Positions 7,598 through 15,979 are shown, counted from the stretch's first letter. The stretch is DNA of 37,432 nucleotides from Azospirillaceae bacterium (GCA_028277115.1 JANQHG010000185.1:1-37432), one strand, 5' to 3'. Notes: generated from the letters alone by a model not told the origin. Numbers and translations: made by a program.

Positions 7598-10025
7598 GTA
7601 AGGGGGTTCGCTGGCCGTTCAGAGCATCGAAGACCGGGTCGAGCTCGCTGAACTCTTCCCTGAGGGCGCCGAACGCCGCCTCCGAAACCTGCGGCAGGCA
7701 TCTTTCTAGCGAACGCGGGCGTAGTACGCTGCGTTCATATGGTGTCTTCTGGCGTTCTTGAATTTCCCATTTCGTCACTTCGCGGAACAGCATAAGCAGG
7801 TAACGCGGGTTCCGATCATCATTGCCATCACGAAGGCGGTTCCAAACCCAGTTGGCGGTAAAGGCGGTCCCGCTGCCCTTCATCCGGTCCCCGATCAACA
7901 ACGACCATGCCCGACGAACCTGTTCTTCCGACCAACGATCCAGGCTGATGCCGCCCGAAGCGTCAAGGGAAGGCTCCCCCGAAAGAACTGCAACAAAAGA
8001 CGGCGCCCTCATCGCGTGGCTTAAGACCAGTTTCAGAAAATCGATCCGATGGCGCCATACCAGGCTGACTTCGCGACCATAAAGATGGCTCTTGTTGTCG
8101 AAGTTCAGCGCACGCCAGATATCATCCCGCAGCATGATCTTGAAGCGCAGGTTCTTAAACCCTCCCGCCTGATCGATCGCCAGACCGAACAGACCCTGGG
8201 TGGCGTCGCGGCGGCGCCGACGCTCGTTCGGCGCGCTGCCGAACCCGGTGTCCAACCCGTCGAACAGCAACAGCGTGTCGGGTGGCAACGCGGCGTCGTG
8301 GGCCCTGAGTTCTGCCTGAAGATGAAGATCGAGATCGGTCTCTTTGAGCGCATCGTCCAAGGCTCTGATCGTGGGCAGGGACGAACGCTCCGGGGCCGGT
8401 GGTGGGTGCCCGAGCGCCGCTTCGATCCGCTTTAGGATGAAGAAGAGCCAGAACGTCTCCCACGACGCGCCGGTCGCCGCCAGGCGCCGATCGACCGCTT
8501 CGAATTCGGACCGTCCCCATGTCCACGGCCAGTCCGACTGCAACGTTTGTGGTGCCGTGACCACGATCGGGCGGGCCGTGGAGTGGTCGGCCAGTCGCCG
8601 AAACAGAGCCGTCTTACCGGTCCCCTTGCGTCCCCGAACCAGCGTGACGCGCGGGTCCAGCGCCCTGCGCACACTCTGGGTTTCCAAAAAAGTCGTTCTA
8701 AGGTCATCCTGCTGTTCGGCGCTGCCGGTCGGGAACGATAGCTCTGCCAGAATCTCCGCTTTCCGATCGGCCAAGGTCGGCGGCCCGGCGGCCTCGGCCT
8801 CGGTGGGCAGGACCCGCGCGATCCAGTCGGCAATTGGCTCATACGCCAAGGCCGACTTGCCGTCCGCGTCCGGGCGGTCGCTCGCCGCCAGCACCTCGCC
8901 GTATTCGATCAGGTGCGTGATCTCCGTCTCGGCCAGCCTGGGGTGAGGGCCCCGGCGTGCGTTGATCGGTTCGATCCAGTCCGCGACCCACTCCAGTGCC
9001 CGCCGGGCGTAGGCCTCGAAACTATGACCGGACGGCAACGGGGAGGCGATGAAGCGCGGCTCGGGCGCCAGCGCCTGGCCCGCCATCGGGCGGGTCGTGC
9101 GTGCCGACCCCAGGGCCTGAACCAGCGCTTTGGTGCCATGAAGGGCTTGCGGGTGGGGAAAGAAAACAACAATGGCAATATCCGGCACGTCGAACAACAA
9201 AGGCCCGCTTAAGCCCGATAATCCCGTGCGGGCATCCAGCAGAATCGCGTCCGGAGCAAAGGGCAGGCCCGTCTTTAGCAAATCCAAGAGGCGACGCAGC
9301 GGGTTGCGATCCTCTCGATACCAGGATGCCGGGTCCAACAGGGCGAGACGTTGGGCATAGCGGGCCGAGGCTCGTCCCGCGGGCAAGCAATAGAGGTCGT
9401 CGGCCTCGCTGACCCGGATCAGATGGGCGGTCACGTCCAAGTCGTCCCCGCCGCTATCGAGCGCGGCGAGCAAAGCGGTGACGCCCTGGTCGGCGCGAAT
9501 CTCCTCTTCCTTGATCCCGAACAGTGTCGCCAACCCGGGCGCCTCCAAATCCATGTCGACCGCGACCACGCGGCGGCCGCGCGCTGCCAAGGTGCGGGCG
9601 GTCATGACCAAGGCAGTCGTCCGCCCGACGCCGCCGCGTAAGGAATAGAAGGTCGCCAAGACCGGTGCTTTGATGTCGTCGTCGAAATCGGACGCAAACA
9701 CGACGGGGCCGCGGTCACCCGGGTCGCGATCCAGTCGGTCCGGCCACAACGGCAGGTCATCGCTTTCGATGTCGGCGGGCAGCGCCCCGGCCACCTTTGC
9801 TTCGTCGGGTGTCAAGACATCGCACCACGCGGTCGGGCGGGTTGGTGGGTCACCCAGCGCCAAACGGCGTCGCTCCGCCGGTGCGCGGCCCTCGAACGCC
9901 GCCGCAATGACCGCAACGATCCAATCACCGAACGGACCCTGTTGGACTCGAATCTCTGCGTCGCATACACCGTGCGCGGCCAGGTGGCCGCGAATCTCGG
10001 CCTCGACTTCGTCGCGGGTCGCCAT
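7431..10025 (-). CDS. Double P-loop ATPase, KGGVGR-variant ParA-like domain fused to a second NTPase
   Basis: The protein has 864 residues from the ATG at 10025, which shares its A with the TGA of the HEPN gene (TGATG). Longer in-frame starts would lie inside that gene. Residues 1-80 form a small alpha/beta segment with a faint BolA-like look. Residues 121-300 are a ParA/MinD-type domain: FYSLRGGVGRTT (126-137) as a deviant Walker A, VDMDLEAPG (156-164) and LLDARTG (262-268). Residues 440-760 form a second P-loop domain: GRKGTGKT (465-472), LLLFDGLD (585-592), FKIMLRDDIW (628-637), then NKSHLYG and VSLVWR, as in Sll1717/KAP-like P-loop ATPases, followed by a helical, winged-helix-like tail. 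Such proteins occur as 'KGGVGR-motif' ATPases. Substrate and role are not established here. The C-terminal half (about 7700-8200) looks lower in GC than its surroundings, suggesting transfer. Confidence 0.85.
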   Translation of the reverse strand: MATRDEVEAEIRGHLAAHGVCDAEIRVQQGPFGDWIVAVIAAAFEGRAPAERRRLALGDPPTRPTAWCDVLTPDEAKVAGALPADIESDDLPLWPDRLDRDPGDRGPVVFASDFDDDIKAPVLATFYSLRGGVGRTTALVMTARTLAARGRRVVAVDMDLEAPGLATLFGIKEEEIRADQGVTALLAALDSGGDDLDVTAHLIRVSEADDLYCLPAGRASARYAQRLALLDPASWYREDRNPLRRLLDLLKTGLPFAPDAILLDARTGLSGLSGPLLFDVPDIAIVVFFPHPQALHGTKALVQALGSARTTRPMAGQALAPEPRFIASPLPSGHSFEAYARRALEWVADWIEPINARRGPHPRLAETEITHLIEYGEVLAASDRPDADGKSALAYEPIADWIARVLPTEAEAAGPPTLADRKAEILAELSFPTGSAEQQDDLRTTFLETQSVRRALDPRVTLVRGRKGTGKTALFRRLADHSTARPIVVTAPQTLQSDWPWTWGRSEFEAVDRRLAATGASWETFWLFFILKRIEAALGHPPPAPERSSLPTIRALDDALKETDLDLHLQAELRAHDAALPPDTLLLFDGLDTGFGSAPNERRRRRDATQGLFGLAIDQAGGFKNLRFKIMLRDDIWRALNFDNKSHLYGREVSLVWRHRIDFLKLVLSHAMRAPSFVAVLSGEPSLDASGGISLDRWSEEQVRRAWSLLIGDRMKGSGTAFTANWVWNRLRDGNDDRNPRYLLMLFREVTKWEIQERQKTPYERSVLRPRSLERCLPQVSEAAFGALREEFSELDPVFDALNGQRTPLPAEQLKQANIQAELIELAREVGLISVYEGTDTEPVRYAVPEIYRLALNMRRKGQA

Positions 10026-10453
10026 CAGCCCCTTCGCCTTTTGCTCGCCCGACGGCGGCATCGTGTCGTCACCAACCCGACCAGCCTTTGGGCACCGGAC
10101 AACAATTCGGTCGCGGAATGCGATGAGTTTATAACGGACTGGTAGCGCAGATCCGTGCACCAATGTTCAACAAAATAACTGGTTTCCCCCGATTGGTCCT
10201 GGAGGTCCGCGAGCGCGAAGCGACAGCTGGACCATAGGGATCGCAGATCGTGACCGCCGGGGCCGCCCGGCGGCCGCCGCCGCCCATGCGACATCAGGTA
10301 CGCCTTCAGGGCACATTCGACCGCGTACCCGGCCAGATAGACCGACCCAACCTCGCAAGCGTTGACCCGGGCCAGCACGCGCGCTTCGCCCAGCCGCTGC
10401 TGGCTCACCTCAAGCCAGGCCTCATCATTATCGGGGTTGGGCATATGCGGCAT
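10025..10453 (-). CDS. HEPN-domain protein, partner of the adjacent ATPase
   Basis: The protein has 142 residues. The helical pattern and the motif VYLAGYAVECALKAYL (residues 38-53), followed by GHDLRSLW (67-74) and a later RY, fit the HEPN family (PF05168-like). Many HEPN proteins are RNA-cutting toxins with an R-x4-6-H site. Here His68 is present, but the nearest arginine (residue 60) is eight positions before it (R-x7-H), so catalytic activity is uncertain. The C-terminus is strongly basic (RCRRRASKRRRG), which could bind nucleic acid. Its stop overlaps the ATPase start by one base, so translation is probably coupled and the products probably work together. The ATG at 10453 was chosen, and one at 10444 is possible. 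Confidence 0.75.
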   Translation of the reverse strand: MPHMPNPDNDEAWLEVSQQRLGEARVLARVNACEVGSVYLAGYAVECALKAYLMSHGRRRPPGGPGGHDLRSLWSSCRFALADLQDQSGETSYFVEHWCTDLRYQSVINSSHSATELLSGAQRLVGLVTTRCRRRASKRRRG

Positions 10454-10583
10454 GGGCCAAGCTGTGCGGGCGGCGGTGCCCCATCCTTCGACGGCATGGC
10501 CTTGAGATTACCCCTGGCGGTGGTTCCCTTTCGAGCGTCTTGAAGGGCTTCAGGCCGATCGACGTGATCAGCCTCGGTGCGGA

Positions 10584-11710
10584 TTATCGCGCCGCATCCG
10601 ACCGCCCCCACCACGCCTCGATCACCATGCCGTAGACCGGGGTTACCGTCGGCCGCGCCAGGCGCGACCAGTAGGCGACCCGGTCGCCGGCCAAATGGAA
10701 GAGCGGGATCGTGTAATGCCCCCACAGCAGCACCCGGTCGAGGGCGCGGGCCCGGGCGACCAGGGTCTGGCGGCTCGGCGCATCGGCCAGGCCGGCGGCC
10801 AGCGCATCGACCGCCGGCGAGCGGATGCCCGGGTAGTTGCGGCTGCCGTCGGTGTCGGCCGCCGCCGAGCCGAAGTAGTAGAGCTGCTCGTTGCCCGGCG
10901 ACAGGGTCGAAATCCATGACCGGATCGTCATGTCGAAGTCGAACGCATCGAGCCGGCCCTGATACTGGGCGCTGTCGACGGTGCGGACCGTCGCGGTGAT
11001 GCCGAGCCGCGCGAGCGTGCGCGCGAACTCCAGCGCGATCTTTTCCTCTGCCGGGTCGTCGAGCATCACCTCGAATGAAAACTCGTGGCCGGCGCGGTCG
11101 ACCAGGCGGCCGTCGCGGACCCGCCACCCGGCGTCGCCCAGCAGGCGGAGCGCTGTCCGCAGGTTGCGCCGGAGGCCGCGCGGGCCGCTGCCGTCGGTCG
11201 TCGGCAGGGTGAACGGCGCGGTGAACAAGGCCGGCGGCAGCCGGTCGCGGAACGGCTCGAGCAGCGCCAGTTCCTCGCCCTCCGGCACCCCGCGCGCCGC
11301 CAGCTCCGAGTTCGGGTAGTAGCTGGCGGTGCGCCGATAGGCGCCGCGAAACAAGACCCGGTTGATCCACTCGAAATCAACGGCGTGGCCGAGCGCCATC
11401 CGCACCCGCCGGTCGGCGAACAACGGGCGCCGGGTGTTGAAAATGAAGCCGCGCGTCGGCGCCGGCCGCCCGTGCGGCAAAATCTCGCGCAACAACGTCC
11501 TGACCGCCCATCGGGTCGGGTCCGCCTTGCGCCGAAGATCGATCGCGCCGGACCTGAACGCCTCCAACGCCACCGCCTCGTCGCGGCAAGACTCGTGCCG
11601 GATCGTCTCGAAGTTATCGAAGCCGCGCCGGACCGGTAGGTCCCGCCCCCAATAACCCGGTACCCGCCGGTACTCGATGAACCGGCCGGGCTCGGCCCGC
11701 GACAGCGGGC
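10584..11710 (-). pseudogene. Truncated YejA-like oligopeptide-binding protein gene
   Basis: The frame encodes about 370 residues matching the C-terminal 60 percent of the intact binding protein at 27112-28932. Shared blocks include YWGRDLP, FNTRR.(I/L)FADRR, SYY.NSELAARG, TDGSGPRG.RRNLR and WISTLSPGNEQLYY. The signal peptide and the whole first lobe are missing. Homology starts at about the point where the ATPase fragment ends (about 11710). Compared with the intact copy, about nine residues are deleted in frame after PTRWA. The frame remains open, but without an export signal or N-terminal lobe it should not be a working binding protein. It is the 5' neighbour of the HEPN gene, 130 bp away. 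The final residues VTPVYGMVIEAWWGRSDAAR resemble those of the remnant at 16892. Confidence 0.85.
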
Positions 11711-11740
11711 GACCTGCTGAGTGAGGCACCGCGGTCACCC

Positions 11741-11907
11741 TCACGCCTGCCCCTTACGGCGCATGTTGAGCGCCAGCCGATAGATTTCCGGGACCGCGAA
11801 ACGCACCGGCTCGGTGTCGGTGCCCTCGTAAACGCTGATCAGTCCGACTTCGCGCGCGAACTCGATCACGTCTGCCGGACTCTGCGCCTGGGTCAGCTGT
11901 TCGGCCG
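11741..11907 (-). pseudogene. Second copy of the ATPase 3' end (fragment)
   Basis: It encodes about 55 codons ending with EPVRFAVPEIYRLALNMRRKGQA, nearly identical to the end of the ATPase at 7431. Homology is clear from AEQL onward. Upstream, the frame continues into unrelated sequence without P-loop motifs. It is the right copy of the direct repeat (11731-11907). It shows that a second ATPase gene, or a duplicated end of this one, once existed here. Confidence 0.85.
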
Positions 11908-12072
11908 CCTTTGCGCGCCGGCCACCAATTAAGTTGCGGGAAGGACGGCCACCCGCAACGGTCAAGGACGGCGCGGACAAAGGCGTGGTCCGCGCGGGCG
12001 CCGTTGAGGTAGAGTTGTGGGCTGGGCCGGGGGCGGCCCGGACCGCCACGCCGACCTGTCTTTTCAGCGCCG

Positions 12073-13134
12073 ATGTTCACGCTCTCCCAATCCCAGCTCG
12101 CCGATTTCCTGCTCCACGTCGCCCCGGTGCGACCGGTGATGATCCAGGGCGCGCCGGGGATCGGCAAGTCGGCGTTGGTCACCGGGTTCGCCGCGGCGGT
12201 CGGGCTGCCGTGCGTCTCGCTGCTCGGGACCCAGCTGGCCCCGGAAGACCTGATCGGCGTGCCCCAGATCGTGGACGGCCGCAGCCGCTTTTGCCCGCCC
12301 GAGCTGATCGCGCGCACCGACCCCTATTGCCTGTTCCTCGACGAGTTGAACGGCTCGTCCCACGACATCCAAAAGGCGTTCTACTCGCTGATCAACGACC
12401 GGCGGATCGGCGCCTTCCAGCTGCCGCCGGGAACCGTGGTGATCGCCGCCGGCAACCGCAGCCAGGACAACGCGATCGTCAAGACCATGTCGTCGGCCTT
12501 GGTCAACCGCATGATCCTGGTCACCCTGGAGCCCAGCCATCGCGATTGGCTGGTCTGGGCCCGCCAAGCCGCCCTCAACCCCTGGGTGCTCGACTACATC
12601 GCCCTGCGCCCGACCCACCTGTGGAGCCAGCCGCCCAAGAGCGAGGTGCCGTTCTCGACCCCGCGCTCCTGGCACATGCTCAGCGACGCCTTGGCCCAGT
12701 TCGGCCCGGACGTGCCGATCGAGACCGTGTCGGTGCTCGCCCACGGCTGCCTGACCCCCGATCACGCCACCCAGTTCGTCGCCTTCGTGCGCCAGGTCCA
12801 CGCCCGCTTCGACCTCAACCGGCTGCTCAAAGGTGATCTGCGCTGGCCCGATCGCCCCGAAGACCGCGATATCCTCTACTTCCTGGCGCACTCGTTCCGC
12901 GAGCACCTGGCCAAGGAGCTGCCCGCCGACCCCGGCGACGTCCGCCCGCACCACCGCGAAACCGCCCACCGCGCCAAAGCGCTTCTGAAGGACCTGGCCA
13001 CGCTCAGCCTGGAGATCGCCCAGACGGTGGTCGCCGACACCCAAGACGGCGCCGACCTGCCGGCCTGGCTAATGGTCGAAATCGTCCGCGACCTGCCGCG
13101 CCTGGCGGCCCGGCGCGAGGGCGCCGGACCGTGA
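12073..13134 (+). CDS. MoxR-type AAA+ ATPase
   Basis: The protein has 353 residues. Walker A is GAPGIGKS (26-33), Walker B is CLFLDELN (86-93), and AAGNRSQDNAIVKTMSSALVNRM is the sensor-1/arginine-finger region typical of MoxR AAA+ proteins. These act as chaperone-like ATPases that insert metals or remodel proteins together with a von Willebrand A (VWA) partner. Such a partner follows after 55 bp on the same strand, so the two form an operon. The start at 12073 gives the short N-terminus MFTLSQSQLADFLLHV. The 165 bp upstream carry no gene and must hold the promoter. The substrate is unknown. Confidence 0.88.
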   Translation: MFTLSQSQLADFLLHVAPVRPVMIQGAPGIGKSALVTGFAAAVGLPCVSLLGTQLAPEDLIGVPQIVDGRSRFCPPELIARTDPYCLFLDELNGSSHDIQKAFYSLINDRRIGAFQLPPGTVVIAAGNRSQDNAIVKTMSSALVNRMILVTLEPSHRDWLVWARQAALNPWVLDYIALRPTHLWSQPPKSEVPFSTPRSWHMLSDALAQFGPDVPIETVSVLAHGCLTPDHATQFVAFVRQVHARFDLNRLLKGDLRWPDRPEDRDILYFLAHSFREHLAKELPADPGDVRPHHRETAHRAKALLKDLATLSLEIAQTVVADTQDGADLPAWLMVEIVRDLPRLAARREGAGP

Positions 13135-13189
13135 CCACCGCGCCCCCCGCGCGCCCCGCACCGCGGCCGCGGCCGCGGCGGCGTGGCCG

Positions 13190-14989
13190 ATGACCCGGAC
13201 CCGGCGCCGCGCACAGCGCGACGACCCGGCGACCCAGGCCTTCCGCGCCGGGCTGAAGATGATTTCCGATCATCCGCTGTTCGCGACGCTCGCCCAAAGC
13301 GCCCGCGTCGTGCGCGACCCCACGCGCGGCTGGGCGCCCGACGCCTGGGCGGTCGTCGACCAAAGCGGCCGGATCGTCTGCCACCCGACCCGGCGCGGCG
13401 ACCCCGAGGTCTGGGCCTATGTCCTGGCCCACTGCCTGCTGCACCTGGGCTTGGGCCACTTCCGGCACCGCCCGCTCGACTTGGCCTGGAATGCCGCCTG
13501 CGACCTGATCGTCGCCCGGTTTCTGGCCGACACCCGCTTCGGCCGGCCGCCGGAGAGCGCGGCCGTGCCCGACACCCTGCCGGCCGGCGACGAGACCGCG
13601 ATCGCCCGGCAGTTCCGCGACCGCGGCGTGCCGCCCGAATACGCCGCCGCCGGCACCGCGGGCGCGCAGACGCTCGACATGCTGTGGCACGACCGCCTGC
13701 GCTACGACCACAGGCGCTGGACCGAGCAATTCGCCGACGGTCTGCGCCGCGCGGTCACCCGCGCGGTCGACGTCGCCGGCGGCAAGGTCGCCACCCTGGG
13801 CGCCGAAACGACCCGTCCGTCCGACCGCACCCGGGCCCGGCGCTGGTTCATCGACAGCTACCCGCTGCTCGCCGCGCTTGCCGCCGCGTTCGACGTCATC
13901 GAAGACCCCGAGCTGTGCCGGCAGTTCGACGTCACGGTCGCCATGGTCGACATGACCGCCCAGGAGATCTTCCTCAACCCCGGCGCCGGTCTCACCGCCG
14001 CGCAATGGCGGTTCGTGATCGCGCACGAGATGCTCCACGTCGGCCTGCGCCACGACACCCGCCGCCAGGGGCGCGACCCGTTTTTTTGGAACTGCGCGTG
14101 CGACTTCGCGATCAACGCCTGGCTGATCGAGATGGGGATCGGCGACATGCCGCCCTCGGGCCTCTATGATCCCGCCCTGGTCGGCCTGTCGGCGGAGGAC
14201 ATCTACATGCGCATTTGCGGCGATCTCCGCCGCCTGCGCAAGCTGGCCACCCTGCGCGGGACCGGGCTGTGCGACATGGTCGGCAGCCGCAACGACGGCG
14301 ACGATCGGACCACCGCCGTGCCGACCGACCTCGACGCCTTCTACCGCCGTTGCCTCGACCAAGGCCTGAGCTACCACCACGCCGAAGGCCGCGGCCTGTT
14401 GCCCGCCGGTCTGGAAGAAGAAATCCGCACCCTCGCCCAACCGCCGATCCCCTGGGACGTCCAGTTGGCGCGCTGGTTCGAGACCTGGGTCGACCCGCTC
14501 GAACGCCGCCGCAGCTTCGCCCGCCCGAGCCGCCGCCAAAGCGCCGCCCCGGAGATCCCGCTGCCCGGCCGCCTGGCGCTCGACGAGGCCCGCGACGGCC
14601 GCACCTTCGCCGTGGTCCTGGACACCTCGGGCTCGATGGACCGCGCGCTGCTCGGCAAGGCGCTGGGCGCGATCGCCAGCTTCGCCGCCGCGCGCGACGT
14701 GCCGGCGGCCCGCGTCATCCACTGCGACGCCGCGCCGTTCGACGCCGGCTACCTGCCGCCCGACGACCTGACCCGGCGCGCCACCGTGCGCGGGCGCGGC
14801 GGAACCGCGCTCCAGCCGGCGCTCGACCTGCTCGATCGGGCGCCCGACTTTCCGCGCACCGGGCCGGTACTGATCATCACCGACGGGGCGACGGATCGGT
14901 TGACGGTGCGCCGGCCGCATGCCTTCCTGATGCCGGTGGGCGGGCGGCTGCCGTTCACGCCCAAGGGGCCGGTGTTCCGGATGAGTTGA
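13190..14989 (+). CDS. VWA-domain protein with two zincin-like domains (DUF2201-type)
   Basis: The protein has 599 residues. Residues 20-115 and 222-315 are repeats of one metallopeptidase-like domain. The first has HCLLHLGLGH (81-90) and NAACD (101-105). The second has HEMLHVGLRH (279-288) and NCACD (301-305). Only the second keeps the glutamate of HExxH, so the first is probably non-catalytic. Residues 470-599 form a VWA domain with a complete metal-ion site (DTSGS at 478-482, Thr539, Asp565). This is the standard partner of the MoxR ATPase just upstream. The protein is predicted cytoplasmic with no signal peptide. The substrate and any peptidase activity are unproven. The long GC-rich run before the ATG may affect translation. 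Confidence 0.85.
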   Translation: MTRTRRRAQRDDPATQAFRAGLKMISDHPLFATLAQSARVVRDPTRGWAPDAWAVVDQSGRIVCHPTRRGDPEVWAYVLAHCLLHLGLGHFRHRPLDLAWNAACDLIVARFLADTRFGRPPESAAVPDTLPAGDETAIARQFRDRGVPPEYAAAGTAGAQTLDMLWHDRLRYDHRRWTEQFADGLRRAVTRAVDVAGGKVATLGAETTRPSDRTRARRWFIDSYPLLAALAAAFDVIEDPELCRQFDVTVAMVDMTAQEIFLNPGAGLTAAQWRFVIAHEMLHVGLRHDTRRQGRDPFFWNCACDFAINAWLIEMGIGDMPPSGLYDPALVGLSAEDIYMRICGDLRRLRKLATLRGTGLCDMVGSRNDGDDRTTAVPTDLDAFYRRCLDQGLSYHHAEGRGLLPAGLEEEIRTLAQPPIPWDVQLARWFETWVDPLERRRSFARPSRRQSAAPEIPLPGRLALDEARDGRTFAVVLDTSGSMDRALLGKALGAIASFAAARDVPAARVIHCDAAPFDAGYLPPDDLTRRATVRGRGGTALQPALDLLDRAPDFPRTGPVLIITDGATDRLTVRRPHAFLMPVGGRLPFTPKGPVFRMS

Positions 14990-15035
14990 GCGCGCTCGCC
15001 GGGGCAGGGGTCGGACCGATCGCGGAGATTTCCCG

Positions 15036-15617
15036 GTGGCACACCCGATCGTCACCCCCATGACCGTCGACGCGTTCCTCGCCTGGGACACCGGCGCCGA
15101 CCAGCGTCACGAACTGCACGACGGCCGCCCGCAGGCCATGGCGCCGACCACCGCGGCGCATCAGATCGTCGCTTGGACCCTCGGCGCGCTTCTCGGGACG
15201 GCGCTCCGCGCGCGTCCCCGGTGCACCGCACGGCCCGCCGCCGACGTTCGCATCCCGGACCGCGACGATCTTTGGTACCAACCGGACTTGGCGGTCACGT
15301 GCGCCCGCCATGACCCGGATCAGATCGCGGTTCCGGACCCGATCCTGATCGTCGAAGTCCTGTCGCCGTCAACGGAAAACATCGACCGCAAGCGCAAGCT
15401 GCCGGACTATCGCCTGATCCCGTCGCTGCAGGAGATCCTGCTGATCGACCCGTCACGCCTCTACGCCGAGGTTCACCGACGCCTGGACGATGAACGCTGG
15501 CTGGTCGAAATCCTGCGGACCGCCGAGGCGATTCTGCGCCTGGACAGCGTCGCGATGAGCGTGTCGTTGCAAGAGGTGTATGACCGGGTCGCGCTCGACG
15601 ACGGCGCGGAAGGGTGA
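15036..15617 (+). CDS. Uma2-family (DUF820) PD-(D/E)XK nuclease-like protein
   Basis: The protein has 193 residues from a GTG preceded by CGGAG. An ATG at 15060 (MTVDAFLAW) is an equally good family-style start. The Uma2 pattern is complete: HELHDG (25-30), YQPDLAV (81-87), LIVEVLSPST (104-113) and RKLPDYR (120-126), which supply the D, E and K of a restriction-endonuclease-like active site. Uma2 proteins are numerous in cyanobacteria and some alphaproteobacteria. Their biological role is mostly unknown, and links to mobile elements have been proposed. It starts 46 bp after the VWA gene on the same strand and may be read through from it. Confidence 0.85.
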   Translation: MAHPIVTPMTVDAFLAWDTGADQRHELHDGRPQAMAPTTAAHQIVAWTLGALLGTALRARPRCTARPAADVRIPDRDDLWYQPDLAVTCARHDPDQIAVPDPILIVEVLSPSTENIDRKRKLPDYRLIPSLQEILLIDPSRLYAEVHRRLDDERWLVEILRTAEAILRLDSVAMSVSLQEVYDRVALDDGAEG

Positions 15618-15979
15618 GGGCGACCGGGGCCTGGTCTCCAACCCGGGGCCCGTCGTCGGGGCGATCGGCCGGCGCGCGCCGTCGGTTTGCCGTTGCGTTT
15701 GCGGGTCGATCGCCCCAACAGCGGCACCGCCGCTTGTCGGCGCGCGCGCACACCGGGGGTCTCCCGATCGACCGCAGAGCGGCGCGCGCACCGACCTACG
15801 GTTTGATCCGAAGCCGCCGCTCGCGGTCTCGGCCCACCGGCGGTCGTCGTCGACCGCGCCGCCGATCCGGCGGTTGAGCCGATCGGCCGCACGCAACTGC
15901 TTCGACGCCGGCCGCGGCGCGCTGTACAACCGGCCATCAAGGATTACGCCGACCATTCTGCTGAGGGACGACCCCCACC
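15618..15979. other. Intergenic region, no gene seen
   Basis: 362 bp. The first 105 bp carry a diverged copy of the inverted-arm repeat. The rest is GC-rich with many CGATCGG-type words and no convincing frame. The promoter of the next gene should lie in the last 100 bp, but no clear boxes were found. Confidence 0.5.
15652..15720 (-). repeat. Inverted-arm repeat element, diverged copy
   Basis: Arms GGGGCGATCG (15658-15667) and CGATCGCCCC (15707-15716) enclose a loop with GGTTTGCCG. In the reverse orientation this follows the same order as the well-conserved copies at 21447 and 37332: arm, GCCGGC, CGGT.TGCC, TTTGC, arm. Confidence 0.55.

Noticed and set aside
7393-11907. Direct repeats as att sites of an integrated element
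   Set aside because: No integrase or tRNA is present, and the repeat is coding sequence with many differences, which fits old gene duplication better than site-specific integration.
11741-12049. A 102-codon independent gene upstream of the MoxR gene on the minus strand
   Set aside because: Its C-terminal half is a copy of the ATPase end, the N-terminal half has no pattern, and it lacks a start context. It is treated as a fragment.
13004-15091. Minus-strand open frame of 695 codons
   Set aside because: It is antisense to the VWA/zincin gene. The composition is of the shadow type and no domain is visible.
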